A stretch of DNA of 64,000 nucleotides from Flavobacterium nackdongense. Its GTDB lineage: Bacteria > Bacteroidota > Bacteroidia > Flavobacteriales > Flavobacteriaceae. Position 1 is the stretch's first letter, and every line of letters starts with the position of its first letter. The position numbers and the translations under genes were made by a program. The notes below the pieces were generated by a model. The model had not been told where the DNA came from. It was given only the letters and a program-made list of their open reading frames with translations, and searched no databases. Shown here piece by piece: positions 1-8,336 of the stretch. The stretch is taken from NCBI RefSeq assembly GCF_004355225.1, contig NZ_CP037933.1:4030001-4094000 (forward strand), read 5' to 3'.

Positions 1-2
1 AT

Positions 3-419
3 TTGATGCAAGCTACCTACAGAATAATTCCTTTTTTGCCGGTAGTAATTGGGCTTCAAGCGCTTCTTTTTGGTCAGTTGCATATTGGCAACGTCAAAGC
101 TTGGGGCGATACTTTTATGGCAGGAGTTCCGTATTTTTTGCACGCAAGTGCTTTTGCTTATGCTGCTTGGCGCACGGGTTCTTTATTTTTTGCTTGGGGT
201 CTTCATTTTGGCAATAATTCCTTTTTGGCATTGTTTGTGGCTTCGAAAGGCGATGCAGTGACCTCGATTGCTCCTTTTGCCGCTGAAATAGCAAGTGTGA
301 ATCGTTTGATTGTATTCAGTACAATCGAAATAATACTCTTAGTAATTTTTTTAGAAATCGTGTATAAAAACCGCTATCCATCACGTTCCATTTGGACGAT
401 GTTAGTCAAAAAAGATTGA
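3..419 (+). CDS. CPBP-family intramembrane metalloprotease, C-terminal part (5' end outside window)
   Basis: Only the C-terminal ~138 residues are present; the gene enters from the left edge and its true start is not visible. The protein is very hydrophobic, with several predicted membrane spans. Two motifs fit the CPBP (CAAX protease/bacteriocin-processing, Rce1-like) family: a phenylalanine-glycine-x-x-histidine stretch (FGQLHIGN, about residues 23-30) and a later GLHFGNN, which match the conserved His and His/Asn metal-binding motifs of transmembrane helices in this family. The EExxxR motif expected upstream must lie before the window. It ends about 500 bp before a convergent minus-strand gene. 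The substrate cannot be inferred. The family call is fairly secure; whether the protein is active cannot be judged from the fragment. Confidence 0.7.
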   Translation: MMQATYRIIPFLPVVIGLQALLFGQLHIGNVKAWGDTFMAGVPYFLHASAFAYAAWRTGSLFFAWGLHFGNNSFLALFVASKGDAVTSIAPFAAEIASVNRLIVFSTIEIILLVIFLEIVYKNRYPSRSIWTMLVKKD

Positions 420-843
420 TTTGGGAGAAATCAAATCGCAGCCTTTTTGTGTATAAATAATAATATTTGACTATCCTTAACTAATACCAAATTATGCAAT
501 TTAGTTAGTTTATAATAAACAATGTTCCTTTTCTCTTGAAACCATTAAGGGTTTGAGAAAATTAAGGTTTTGAGTATGCTTAATGAAACTAGCGAAGCTA
601 ACTTAATGTTCTTAATGATTTGAAATAAAATGAATGTTCACAACATTTTCGGTAGAACCAAAATTTCAATTAATGGATTATAAAAAATTAAACCACATAG
701 GAGAAAAGTAGTCGAAATTGTTAAAAAAGATTGACATAGAAAATTCTTTTTGCACATAGTGCTGTGAATACTATGCAAAAGCATAGCTTTCTAAAAATAG
801 AAACTATGTGGTAAAAAAAATTCACAACATTTCCAGTAAAACC
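420..843. repeat. Intergenic region holding two adjacent dispersed inverted-repeat elements
   Basis: No gene is seen here. From about 540 to 660 there is an AACCATTAAG-type repeat unit ending in TTCACAACATTTTCGGTAGAACC. Immediately after it (about 654-844) lies an AACCACATAG-type unit: AACCACATAG at 691-700 pairs with CTATGTGGT near 804-812, followed by TTCACAACATTTCCAGTAAAACCA. The second unit is clearly related to the sequences at 3711-3932 and, inverted, at 39938-40172. The structure suggests a non-coding MITE-like or REP-like family. No open reading frame of meaning was found inside. Confidence 0.65.
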
Positions 844-886
844 AAAAAAAAAGACCGATACAAAATTTTTGTATCGGTCTTTTTTA
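844..886 (-). terminator. Bidirectional-looking rho-independent terminator
   Basis: A perfect hairpin of about 15 bp per arm (AAGACCGATACAAAA and its complement) is flanked by an A-run on the left and a T-run on the right. It lies about 40 bp beyond the stop codon of the minus-strand gene ending at 926, so it most likely ends that transcript. It could also stop plus-strand transcription coming from the left. Confidence 0.85.
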
Positions 887-925
887 TGAATTCGTAAGTT
901 GAACTTAAGAATGTTTTACAACCTA

Positions 926-1642
926 CTATCCACCGTAAATTACAGCATCTGGAATATAATATTTTTCAGTTCCATTGCAGATAATTTCCCACTCATCTGA
1001 GCTGATTTTTGCAAAAGATAATTTACAGTTGGTTGATTTGCAAGTCCATTCTCCTTGCGAAAACACAAATACTCGTTTGCTTTTACCAGGCATAGTAGCG
1101 TGTACTTCTGCACCGCCATTAGAGCGAATAACTCCAAATTTAGCCGAGGTAGGTTTAGAACCGTTTGCAGCTCTTAAATCGCCTGTTGCATTATAATTGG
1201 TTCCTGAAACTTTAGCGTCACCACTGTTGCTGCTCGCAGGAATACTGATACTTAAACTATAGGTTGCTTTTTCACCGCGTCTGGCAGAGCTTCTCATTTG
1301 ATACACTCTGATTTTATAGGTACCACTTTTAGTCAAATTAAGACTGCAAGTGTTGCCCTCATTTTGCCCGATGAAATCAGCTGCCCCTTCAGATCCAGGC
1401 GGAAGCACATTAAAATAACTGCTTTTAGAGGTTGGTTTTAAGGTTACTTTTAAAGTTTGGCCTGCATTGGCTCCTACTGTGTAATCAATAGTTTGTTCAC
1501 CAACGATAGTACCATTGATTACTGTTGATGATTTACCCGTTGGGAAGGAAACTTTTTTTGTAATAATTTGAGCTGAGGTGGCAACTGGAAACAACGCCAG
1601 AATTGCTACAAATAAGCCCATTCTTTTTAAACATTTTTTCAT
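926..1642 (-). CDS. Secreted protein with PliG-like (g-type lysozyme inhibitor-like) domain
   Basis: A 238-residue protein with a clear signal peptide (residues 1-24, ending ATSAQ), so it is exported to the periplasm or beyond. Residues about 30-135 contain a run of features resembling the inhibitor of g-type lysozyme (PliG) family: an ING-I-G-x-x-x-IDY opening, GQTLKVTL, YFNVLPPGSEG, and a late YKIRVYQMRSSARRGE block. A second region of about 95 residues with two cysteines (WTCKSTNCK) and a GTEKYYIPDAVIYGG end is of unknown function. If the resemblance is right, it would protect peptidoglycan from host or competitor lysozyme; this is inference from motif similarity recalled, not from a search. 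Start chosen at the ATG directly before the signal peptide. It is monocistronic, with its own terminator. Confidence 0.5.
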   Translation of the reverse strand: MKKCLKRMGLFVAILALFPVATSAQIITKKVSFPTGKSSTVINGTIVGEQTIDYTVGANAGQTLKVTLKPTSKSSYFNVLPPGSEGAADFIGQNEGNTCSLNLTKSGTYKIRVYQMRSSARRGEKATYSLSISIPASSNSGDAKVSGTNYNATGDLRAANGSKPTSAKFGVIRSNGGAEVHATMPGKSKRVFVFSQGEWTCKSTNCKLSFAKISSDEWEIICNGTEKYYIPDAVIYGG

Positions 1643-1669
1643 AATAAGTTGTTTTAACGGTTATTAACT

Positions 1670-1677
1670 CAAATTTA
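1670..1677 (-). promoter_or_regulatory. Candidate -7 element of the Bacteroidota promoter
   Basis: TAAATTTG on the minus strand matches the Flavobacterium -7 consensus TAnnTTTG exactly. It lies 28 bp upstream of the ATG of the secreted PliG-like gene. No well-spaced TTG -33 box is evident. Confidence 0.4.
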
Positions 1678-1789
1678 TAAAAAAAACTAAAATTATATTT
1701 ATCTTAAATAAAAAATTAACACAATGTTTAACTTTGTTTAATACCATATTATAAATAAGCAGTCAACGAAATTTTACGTTTACATTATT

Positions 1790-1840
1790 GGATAAGCTAG
1801 CCACCTGAACCGTTTCAGGCGCTGGAGCGGTTTTTTTTTA
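1790..1840 (+). terminator. Terminator-like hairpin with overlapping alternative hairpin
   Basis: AACCG (1808-1812) and CAG (1816-1818) pair with CTG (1822-1824) and CGGTT (1828-1832), and a run of nine T follows (1831-1839): a rho-independent terminator on the plus strand. An alternative perfect hairpin, CCTGAA (1804-1809) with TTCAGG (1814-1819), overlaps it and could not form at the same time. No plus-strand gene ends here, so the structure ends either a short RNA or a leader transcript. The rest of 1643-2266 holds only the promoter of the minus-strand gene and AT-rich sequence in which no gene was recognised. Confidence 0.5.
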
Positions 1841-2266
1841 AGGGTTTGGTTGATATAGAATTGTTAAGGGTTGCTTTGGATGGTATTGCGGATTTTATTT
1901 TTTAATAAGTAGCCTTGATGGATTTATATTTTTTGTTTTCTGACTTATGTGAAAAACTAGCCTTGAAATTAATTTGTACCCACTAGGTCTTAGTCATTAA
2001 GACTCCTACTAAAAATTTTGAAAGTCCTATTTTTCCATAAACGATCTAATTAAAAGCTACTAATCGAACTTGGGTTACTAGCAATATGTTTTAAATCATA
2101 CCTATTGTGATTATTTTGAAACCCATTGAGTACTCGATATGGATAATTTTGTCACAGCTATTTTGATGCTACCATTTATGAACTACAATTTTCTTAGCCA
2201 TTAAAACATCTTTTGAGCTCTATTCCATCCAACTTATTTTATTAAACCATTAACCATTTTGCAATT

Positions 2267-3703
2267 ATGACTTCAGAAAGTTCAAAAACCAATTGGGGAC
2301 AATTTATTCCCCTAGTAACCGTATTCTTCTTTTGGGGATTTGTTGCCGCGAGTAACGACATTTTAATCCCCGTTTTCAAAAAAGCCTTTGATTTGACACA
2401 AGGTCAAAGCCAGTTCGTTTCCATCGCTTTTTACATTTCTTATACCGTGGGTTCCTTGATATATATGGGAGTTTCTTTATTGATGAAACAAGATTTAGTC
2501 AACAAAATAGGCTATAAGAACGGTTTGGCATTAGGATTAGTAATTTCTGCTCTTGGAACTTTATTATTTTATCCAGCTGCCAATACAGGTTCTTATCCGT
2601 TGATGTTGGCTGGATTATTCACTGTTGGGTTAGGATTTTCGTTACAACAAACGGTTGCCAATCCACTAGCGATTGCTTTGGGGCCAATAAAAACAGGTTC
2701 GCAACGATTGACGTTGGCTGGAGGAATCAACAATTTTGGAACTACTATTGGTCCTCTAATTGTAAGTTTTGCCATTTTTGGAGCTGCTGCTACCGGAAAC
2801 ACGAATATGAGTATCGAAAGTGTAAAAATTCCATATTTAATTTTAGGATTGGCTTTTTTGTTAGTTGCTGTATTGTTGAAATTTTCTTCTTTGCCAGAAC
2901 ATCCTCAAACCATAGAAGAATCTTCAGAAGAAGCAGCTACAGCAAAAAGCTCTGCTTTACAATATCCTCAATTGGTTATGGGGATGATTGGCATTTTTCT
3001 GTATGTAGGTGTCGAAGTTTCTACGGCAAGCAACTTACCGGCTTATATGGAAACCAAATTGGGTTTTGCCATCGGTGATATTGCTCCTTATATCTCCTTG
3101 TATTGGGCAAGTTTAATGATTGGTCGTTGGACTGGAGCTGTCGAAGCTTTTACCGATAATATGACCACTCAAAAAATTCTGCGTTTCTTGGCACCGTATT
3201 TGGCTTTTGGTATTTTCTTGCTTGTTAATGCCATTGCAAAACACGACTTGACTCCTTTCTACGTATATGGATTGATTATTTTGGTGTTAATTGCTGCCGA
3301 TATGGCTAGTAAAGGGAATCCTGCCAGAATGTTACTGATTTTTGCTTCATTGGGAATTGTAGCCTTATTTATAGGAATGGCAACAAGCGGAATGGTAAGT
3401 GTTTATGCTTTTACAAGTGTTGGATTATTTTGCAGCACGCTTTGGCCTTGTATCTTTACTTTGGCGGTAAGTGGATTAGGAAAACATACCAGTCAAGGTA
3501 GTAGTTTTTTGATTATGATGATTATGGGTGGTGGAATTGTAAGTTGGTTGCAAGGTTTTGTTTCGGATAGCATAGGAATCCAGAATAGTTATATTGTCGG
3601 GGTAATATGTTTTGCTTATTTGGCATTTTATGCTTGGAAAGTGAGTGGTATTCTAAGAAATCAAGGGATTGATTTTGATACCAAAATTAGTGGAGGACAC
3701 TAA
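2267..3703 (+). CDS. Sugar MFS transporter, FHS (fucose/glucose/galactose:H+ symporter) family
   Basis: A 478-residue polytopic membrane protein with about 12 predicted membrane helices and a longer polar central loop near residues 205-230. The N-terminal stretch FFFWGFVAASNDILIPVFKK and the region around residue 130 (GLGFSLQQTVANPLAIALG) are typical of the FHS subfamily of the major facilitator superfamily, which includes FucP and the glucose/galactose permease GluP. It would import a monosaccharide across the inner membrane with protons. It stands just upstream of the secreted glycan-degrading genes, so it probably takes up a sugar those enzymes release. The substrate is not readable from sequence. 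The ATG start follows a short AT-rich leader; no operon partner is close. Confidence 0.85.
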   Translation: MTSESSKTNWGQFIPLVTVFFFWGFVAASNDILIPVFKKAFDLTQGQSQFVSIAFYISYTVGSLIYMGVSLLMKQDLVNKIGYKNGLALGLVISALGTLLFYPAANTGSYPLMLAGLFTVGLGFSLQQTVANPLAIALGPIKTGSQRLTLAGGINNFGTTIGPLIVSFAIFGAAATGNTNMSIESVKIPYLILGLAFLLVAVLLKFSSLPEHPQTIEESSEEAATAKSSALQYPQLVMGMIGIFLYVGVEVSTASNLPAYMETKLGFAIGDIAPYISLYWASLMIGRWTGAVEAFTDNMTTQKILRFLAPYLAFGIFLLVNAIAKHDLTPFYVYGLIILVLIAADMASKGNPARMLLIFASLGIVALFIGMATSGMVSVYAFTSVGLFCSTLWPCIFTLAVSGLGKHTSQGSSFLIMMIMGGGIVSWLQGFVSDSIGIQNSYIVGVICFAYLAFYAWKVSGILRNQGIDFDTKISGGH

Positions 3704-3710
3704 TTTTTTA

Positions 3711-3932
3711 GGTTCTACCGGGTTTTGAATAAATTTGAAATTAATTTAAACCACATAGAAAAGTGGTCGAAATTGTTGAAAAGATTGACCTAGAAAATTC
3801 TTTTTGCCATAGTGCAATGAATAGTATGCAAAAGCAATGCTTTCTATAAATGAAATCTACATTCTGCTAGCTATCGGAACCATACTAAAAACTATGTGGT
3901 AAAAAAACTTCACAACATTTCTAGTAAAACCA
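3711..3932 (+). repeat. Dispersed MITE-like repeat, AACCACATAG family
   Basis: It begins GGTTCTACCGGGTTTTG seven bases after the transporter stop codon and ends TTCACAACATTTCTAGTAAAACCA. Internal arms AACCACATAG (3749) and CTATGTGGT (about 3892) are inverted. It is closely related to 654-844 and to the inverted copy at 39938-40172. The outer ends are themselves imperfect inverted repeats (GGTTCTACC against GGTTTTACT). Confidence 0.65.
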
Positions 3933-4603
3933 TTTTTTATGCAGGATTTCGATTTAGGTTGCCTTGCAATTTGTAAAATTCAGGACCTAGTTCAAATGGC
4001 TATTTTAAGCAGGTGGGTATAATTAACAATAACCTTCATCAAAAATAATTTACACCTAACGAGTTATTTTATGGAGGTCAAGATAGGCTTCGTTTGATTC
4101 TTCAATTTTTCAATTCCACATACCATTGAATTATATCTTCAAAAATAGTCCGTGAGGCTTTCGGTATTGCTAACAATACGGCTTACTCACGGAGTTTAAC
4201 GCGGATTCTGGGTTTAAAAAAAGAAAAAGAGGAATTTTTTAATTGGACTTAAATTATACTCTTTATGATTATTATGAAACCCGATACAATTGTAGTAACG
4301 CTAATTTTGGCATTATAATTTTAGTGATATGGTTTATTTATTAGCCTAAAGTTCTTAAAATCATAAAAACGATTTGTTTACTGATTTGGACTCGAAAAAC
4401 AGAATCGTATTTTTTTACCCTAAAACTATAAAGAATAGTGGGGATAAAAGAGGTCCTGATTGTGATAATAGCATAAAGGGTACAAGGCAGAAGGCAGATT
4501 ATTTTATAGATTTTAAACTGCCCCTGAACCAAAAACACAAACCAAAAGAGAATACTATTATTAATTACTAATTCAATATTTTATTAACCAAAAAACAATT
4601 ATT
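3933..4603. other. Long untranslated region with a 45-nt hairpin
   Basis: No convincing gene is present; two overlapping short frames at 4341-4571 on opposite strands have no recognisable features. At 4149-4193 TCCGTGAG pairs with CTCACGGA, and inside it GTATTG (4164-4169) pairs with CAATAC (4174-4179) around a four-base loop. No T-run follows it, so it is not an obvious terminator. The stretch after 4250 is presumably the leader of the large secreted protein gene at 4604. Confidence 0.4.
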
Positions 4604-7600
4604 ATGAAAAAACGATTACACAATCGGAAAAAACGAACCACCTTCTTGTACAGCTTGTGCTTGATGCTGCTGTGTGCTAATGTGGGATTCGCGCAAGGAC
4701 CATGGAATTTTCCAACAGATATTCAAAGTTGGGTCGTTCAAGGGTCTTCTGCAGTTAGCTGGGATGGGACTGTTTTTAATAATGCTTCTGGCTCATTAAA
4801 GACTGTAACCACAGCTATAACAGCTGGTGCAAAATCACCAACATTCACACCTACAATAGCTGGAAATTACATCTTTTCTGCTTACATTAAAGGTACAGCG
4901 GGAGATAAAGTAAGATTAGATATTTTTCAAGGATCTGCTTCTGTTGGTACAGATTATACTTTGCTTACAAGTAACTTCGAACTTGTAACGCGAACAGTTA
5001 CTGTTGTTGGAGGAACAAATATGACACTAAGAATACTAGACAGAATTGGTTCAAAAACTCTCTATATAGATGATGTTTCATTTACTTATGTCCCTCCTGC
5101 AGGATCTATTTTAACTACAAATGTAATTGGTGGAGGTACGGTAACTAAAAGCCCAGACCAACCTTCTTATACTGCTGGTTCTGTTACAGTAAATGCTATA
5201 CAAAAAACACATTGGTTGTTTAGTACCTGGTCTGGAGATCTTACGGGAACTACAAACCCAGAAAGTGTACCTTTAGATGGTACTACTAATAAGACGGTAA
5301 CTGCAAATTTTATTGTTGATCCAGCCTTTAATTATGCCTTTAATTATAACTTAGGTACTGATTTAGAAGGTTGGGCACCAGATGCTGCTCAACTAACAGC
5401 TTCCGTTTCTGGAGGCATTGCTACTTTGACACCTACAGCAAATCAATTTGCTAGGTTTAGTTTACTTAATTTTCCTATACCTTCGGCAAATTATAATAAA
5501 GTAACGCTAGTTTTAAAAAATAATTCTGCCACCACAAACGAATTGGCAATAATCGCTGGAGCTACAACTGGAAATGTTACGACAATAACCACTAGCGATG
5601 CTGGATATCAAACTTATGTTATCGATCTGACAGCAAATGCAGGTTGGACAGGTTCGGTTACCTCTTTTAAAATAAGATTTGCAAATTCAACAAATAGTGG
5701 AAAACCTTCAGATGCAGGGACTATAGAAATTGACAGTATTATTTTTTCCTATACTTATCCAACAACTTATTATTATAAAGGTGTCGGTTCTTTAGCGAGT
5801 TTAGCTAGCTGGTCTTCAAAAGAAGATGGTTCAGGTGCGGCCCCAATCAATTTCACAGCGGATGGAATTACCTATAGAATATCAACATCTGTTGCAACAG
5901 ATGCATCTTGGACCGTTTCAGGAGTCGGCTCCAAAGTTATTTTTGGAAAATCAACAGCGGCAGCAGTTACATTAACTGTCGCAGATACTTTTCCAATTAT
6001 AGGAACTATCGATGTAACTGCTGCAAGTACTGGATCGAACAGTGTTTTATGGCAAGATGCAACAACTCCTTCTTTCGGTTCTTTAAATACAAACTCAGAA
6101 GTGCATTTTCAGAAATCAGCCACTTTCACATTTAGTTTGGTTCCTACTTTTGGAAAATTATTTATTGACAATTCTAGTGCAGTAACTTTTGGAGCAGGAA
6201 TAAAAAATGTTACAACATCTTTAACTATTGGTTCAGGAAGTAGTTTAGCTACTGGTGATGGTTTAATCCTAAAATCAACCGCTACAAAAACTGCAGTGGT
6301 AGCTCCTGTTTTAGGCTCTATTACTGGTAATGTAACTGTAGAACGTAATATTCCTGCAAGTCAAAGAGCCTATCGCTTATTGAGTCCAGCTGTGACTACT
6401 AGTACTTTTATCGATGCCAACTGGCAGTTAGGAACTCATATTACAGGTACTGGCGGAGCTACCAATGGTTTTGATGTAACAACTAGTAATGGTTCGTCGA
6501 TGTTTATACATAACAATACGACTCCTGCTTGGGTAGCAGTTGGCAATACAAATGCAACAGTTCTTACTGCGGGAGTTCCTTATCTTATTTATATCCGAGG
6601 AAGTAGAACTGCCTCTCTAACCGTTGTTGCAGAAGTTCCACCGGTAACAATAGCTAGTGATGCCACAACTTTGAGTGCAACCGGTGTTTTAACTACAGGA
6701 AATGTTACTGTTAATGGTTTAAATGAAACTGCGAACGGATTTAGTGCTGTGGGAAATCCGTATCAAGCACAAGTTGATATGCAAGCAGTATTAGCTAGTG
6801 CAACAAATCTAAACAACGGATTCTATTATGTAGTCGATCCCGCTTTGGGAACCAAAGGGGGCTATCTTACTGTAGATGTTACTGCTGCTGCAACCGCAGA
6901 AATTAGCAAAAATTTACAACCAGGACAGGCTTGTTTTGTTCAAACTCTAGCTGCAGGTCCAGCGTCACTAACTTTTACAGAGGCAAATAAAACAGAGGCC
7001 TCGGCGCAAACCAACATATTCAAGGTGAAAAATTCAGTGCAATCAGGACTTGATTTAACTTTATTTGATGCAGCTTCAAACAGATTGGATGTTTTGAAAA
7101 TTGCTTTTGATGCCAGTGAAACCAATGCTGTAAACCAAAATGATGCGTCTAAATTGACCAATTTTGATGAAAGTATGGCTACTTCTAACAACGGTAAATT
7201 ATTGGCTATCGAGAAAAGAGCGATGCCAACTGCTACTGATGAAATTCCGTTGAATATCACTAAATACAGAGGAACATCCTATTCATTGAAACTACAAGGT
7301 ACAGGATTGACAGCAACTCCTTATTTGTTGGATACGTTCTCAGGAACAACTACGGAGATTCCACTAGACGGCAGCGTAGATTATGCTTTTACTGTTGATG
7401 CGGGAAATACGGCTACTTCGGCTGCCAACCGTTTCAAATTGATTTACGCCAAAACATTGAAAGTAATAGACAATGCCACAGCAGGATTTAGTTTGTATCC
7501 TAATCCATCCAAAGCAAATTCATTCAATATTGTGATTCCTCAAGGCAATGCTAAAGCTTCGCTAACCGTAAGCAATTTGTTGGGACAAAAATTGTATTCT

Positions 7601-7726
7601 CAAAATGATCTACAGGCGGGTGCTACAGAAAGAATTACGGTAGCCAATGTGAAAACTGCAGGAGTATATTTGGTTAGCTTGACTTCGGAAGGTAAAACCT
7701 CAACAACGAAATGGATTGTAGAATAA
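4604..7726 (+). CDS. Large secreted carbohydrate-binding-like protein with T9SS type A sorting domain; no catalytic domain seen
   Basis: A 1040-residue exported protein. Order: signal peptide (about 1-30, ending GFAQ); a beta-sandwich CBM4/9-like module (about 31-163, ending LYIDDVSFTY); an InlB-type bacterial repeat (about 168-238, with WSGDLTGT and KTVTANF); a second CBM-like module (about 243-388, ending IEIDSIIFSY); a module shared with the proteins at 8895 and 13614 (about 389-510, starting YYYKG, with ASWTVSG and SEVHFQ); a long shared region (about 560-955, with VERNIP, RAYRLLSPAVTTSTF and NGFSAVGNPYQAQVDMQAV); and a C-terminal sorting domain (about 960-1040) with YPNP and a KTAGVYLVSL strand, typical of T9SS type A signals (TIGR04183). 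No glycosidase, lyase or esterase motif was recognised, so it is more likely a surface glycan-binding or adhesin-like protein. A small membrane-anchored protein gene follows after 17 bp. Export by T9SS is confidently inferred; the ligand is unknown. Confidence 0.75.
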   Translation: MKKRLHNRKKRTTFLYSLCLMLLCANVGFAQGPWNFPTDIQSWVVQGSSAVSWDGTVFNNASGSLKTVTTAITAGAKSPTFTPTIAGNYIFSAYIKGTAGDKVRLDIFQGSASVGTDYTLLTSNFELVTRTVTVVGGTNMTLRILDRIGSKTLYIDDVSFTYVPPAGSILTTNVIGGGTVTKSPDQPSYTAGSVTVNAIQKTHWLFSTWSGDLTGTTNPESVPLDGTTNKTVTANFIVDPAFNYAFNYNLGTDLEGWAPDAAQLTASVSGGIATLTPTANQFARFSLLNFPIPSANYNKVTLVLKNNSATTNELAIIAGATTGNVTTITTSDAGYQTYVIDLTANAGWTGSVTSFKIRFANSTNSGKPSDAGTIEIDSIIFSYTYPTTYYYKGVGSLASLASWSSKEDGSGAAPINFTADGITYRISTSVATDASWTVSGVGSKVIFGKSTAAAVTLTVADTFPIIGTIDVTAASTGSNSVLWQDATTPSFGSLNTNSEVHFQKSATFTFSLVPTFGKLFIDNSSAVTFGAGIKNVTTSLTIGSGSSLATGDGLILKSTATKTAVVAPVLGSITGNVTVERNIPASQRAYRLLSPAVTTSTFIDANWQLGTHITGTGGATNGFDVTTSNGSSMFIHNNTTPAWVAVGNTNATVLTAGVPYLIYIRGSRTASLTVVAEVPPVTIASDATTLSATGVLTTGNVTVNGLNETANGFSAVGNPYQAQVDMQAVLASATNLNNGFYYVVDPALGTKGGYLTVDVTAAATAEISKNLQPGQACFVQTLAAGPASLTFTEANKTEASAQTNIFKVKNSVQSGLDLTLFDAASNRLDVLKIAFDASETNAVNQNDASKLTNFDESMATSNNGKLLAIEKRAMPTATDEIPLNITKYRGTSYSLKLQGTGLTATPYLLDTFSGTTTEIPLDGSVDYAFTVDAGNTATSAANRFKLIYAKTLKVIDNATAGFSLYPNPSKANSFNIVIPQGNAKASLTVSNLLGQKLYSQNDLQAGATERITVANVKTAGVYLVSLTSEGKTSTTKWIVE

Positions 7727-7743
7727 TTAAAAAAACAGAAAAG

Positions 7744-7983
7744 ATGAAAAATACAAATAGATTTTCTACGATAGTAAACAAAACCCTATTGTTGGTTATT
7801 TTTATGATGGTTTCTATTCCAGAAGCATTTGCTCAAGATCCAACAGATTTACCTGACGCTCCAGTTGACGAACCTGCAGCACCCATTGACGACTACGTTT
7901 GGGTGATGGGGTTGATAGGTCTAGTATTCGTTTTCTTGCGATTCAGAGCGATGACTCAGCAAGAAAGCAGGACTCAAGAATAA
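7744..7983 (+). CDS. Small protein with signal peptide, acidic Pro-rich linker and one membrane helix
   Basis: A 79-residue protein starting at the ATG 17 bp after the preceding stop codon. A frame open from further upstream overlaps that gene's end but would bury the signal peptide, so the later start is chosen. Residues 1-31 form a signal peptide (ending AFAQ). A short acidic, proline-rich stretch (about 32-50, with PVDEPAAPIDDY) is followed by a single hydrophobic helix (about 51-65), a basic FRFRAM-type edge and a polar tail. The layout resembles a cell-surface sorting tail (hydrophobic helix then basic residues), but I cannot tie it to a named exosortase family. The tight coupling to the T9SS cargo gene suggests a shared function. 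The role is unknown. Confidence 0.6.
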   Translation: MKNTNRFSTIVNKTLLLVIFMMVSIPEAFAQDPTDLPDAPVDEPAAPIDDYVWVMGLIGLVFVFLRFRAMTQQESRTQE

Positions 7984-7999
7984 AAATTGAGGTTCAAAA

Positions 8000-8040
8000 T
8001 TAGTTCAAAATCCCCCGATACTCTTCGGGGGGAGAACTAA
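8000..8040 (+). terminator. Strong hairpin without T-run after the 7744 gene
   Basis: TTAGTTC (8000-8006) pairs with GAACTAA (8034-8040), enclosing TCCCCC (8011-8016) paired with GGGGGA (8028-8033). No U-tract follows, so it may mark a 3' end or protect the RNA rather than act as a classical terminator. The remainder up to 8336 holds no recognised gene. Confidence 0.45.
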
Positions 8041-8336
8041 TTATAAACACAGTCGTTTTTAGGAAAAACGAAAGAGTATTGTTCATTCAACTAACCGAAA
8101 TACAACCCAAAGGCTGCACATTTTATTGTTGTAAAGTCTAAAAAATAATACAATAAATTATTGCCTCGATGCACAGCGAAATCAATTGAAAACTACGGAT
8201 TAAAAATTCTAGTGACAACAAACTAAATTCAAAACGCATGGCACTACCCAAGGTGGCTAGGGCTTGCTAGGTTCAAAAACCAAAGAAATAGTTTTGGTTT
8301 TAGTCCTAATTAAATGCGCTTAAAAACAACAACATT

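Noticed and set aside
4149..4200. Possible integron attC site
   Set aside because: The neighbouring GTTTAAC does not fit the GTTRRRY core, and there is no integrase or cassette pattern.
4341..4571. Overlapping 65-codon frames on both strands
   Set aside because: They are mirror frames in AT-rich DNA without family features; more likely untranslated leader.
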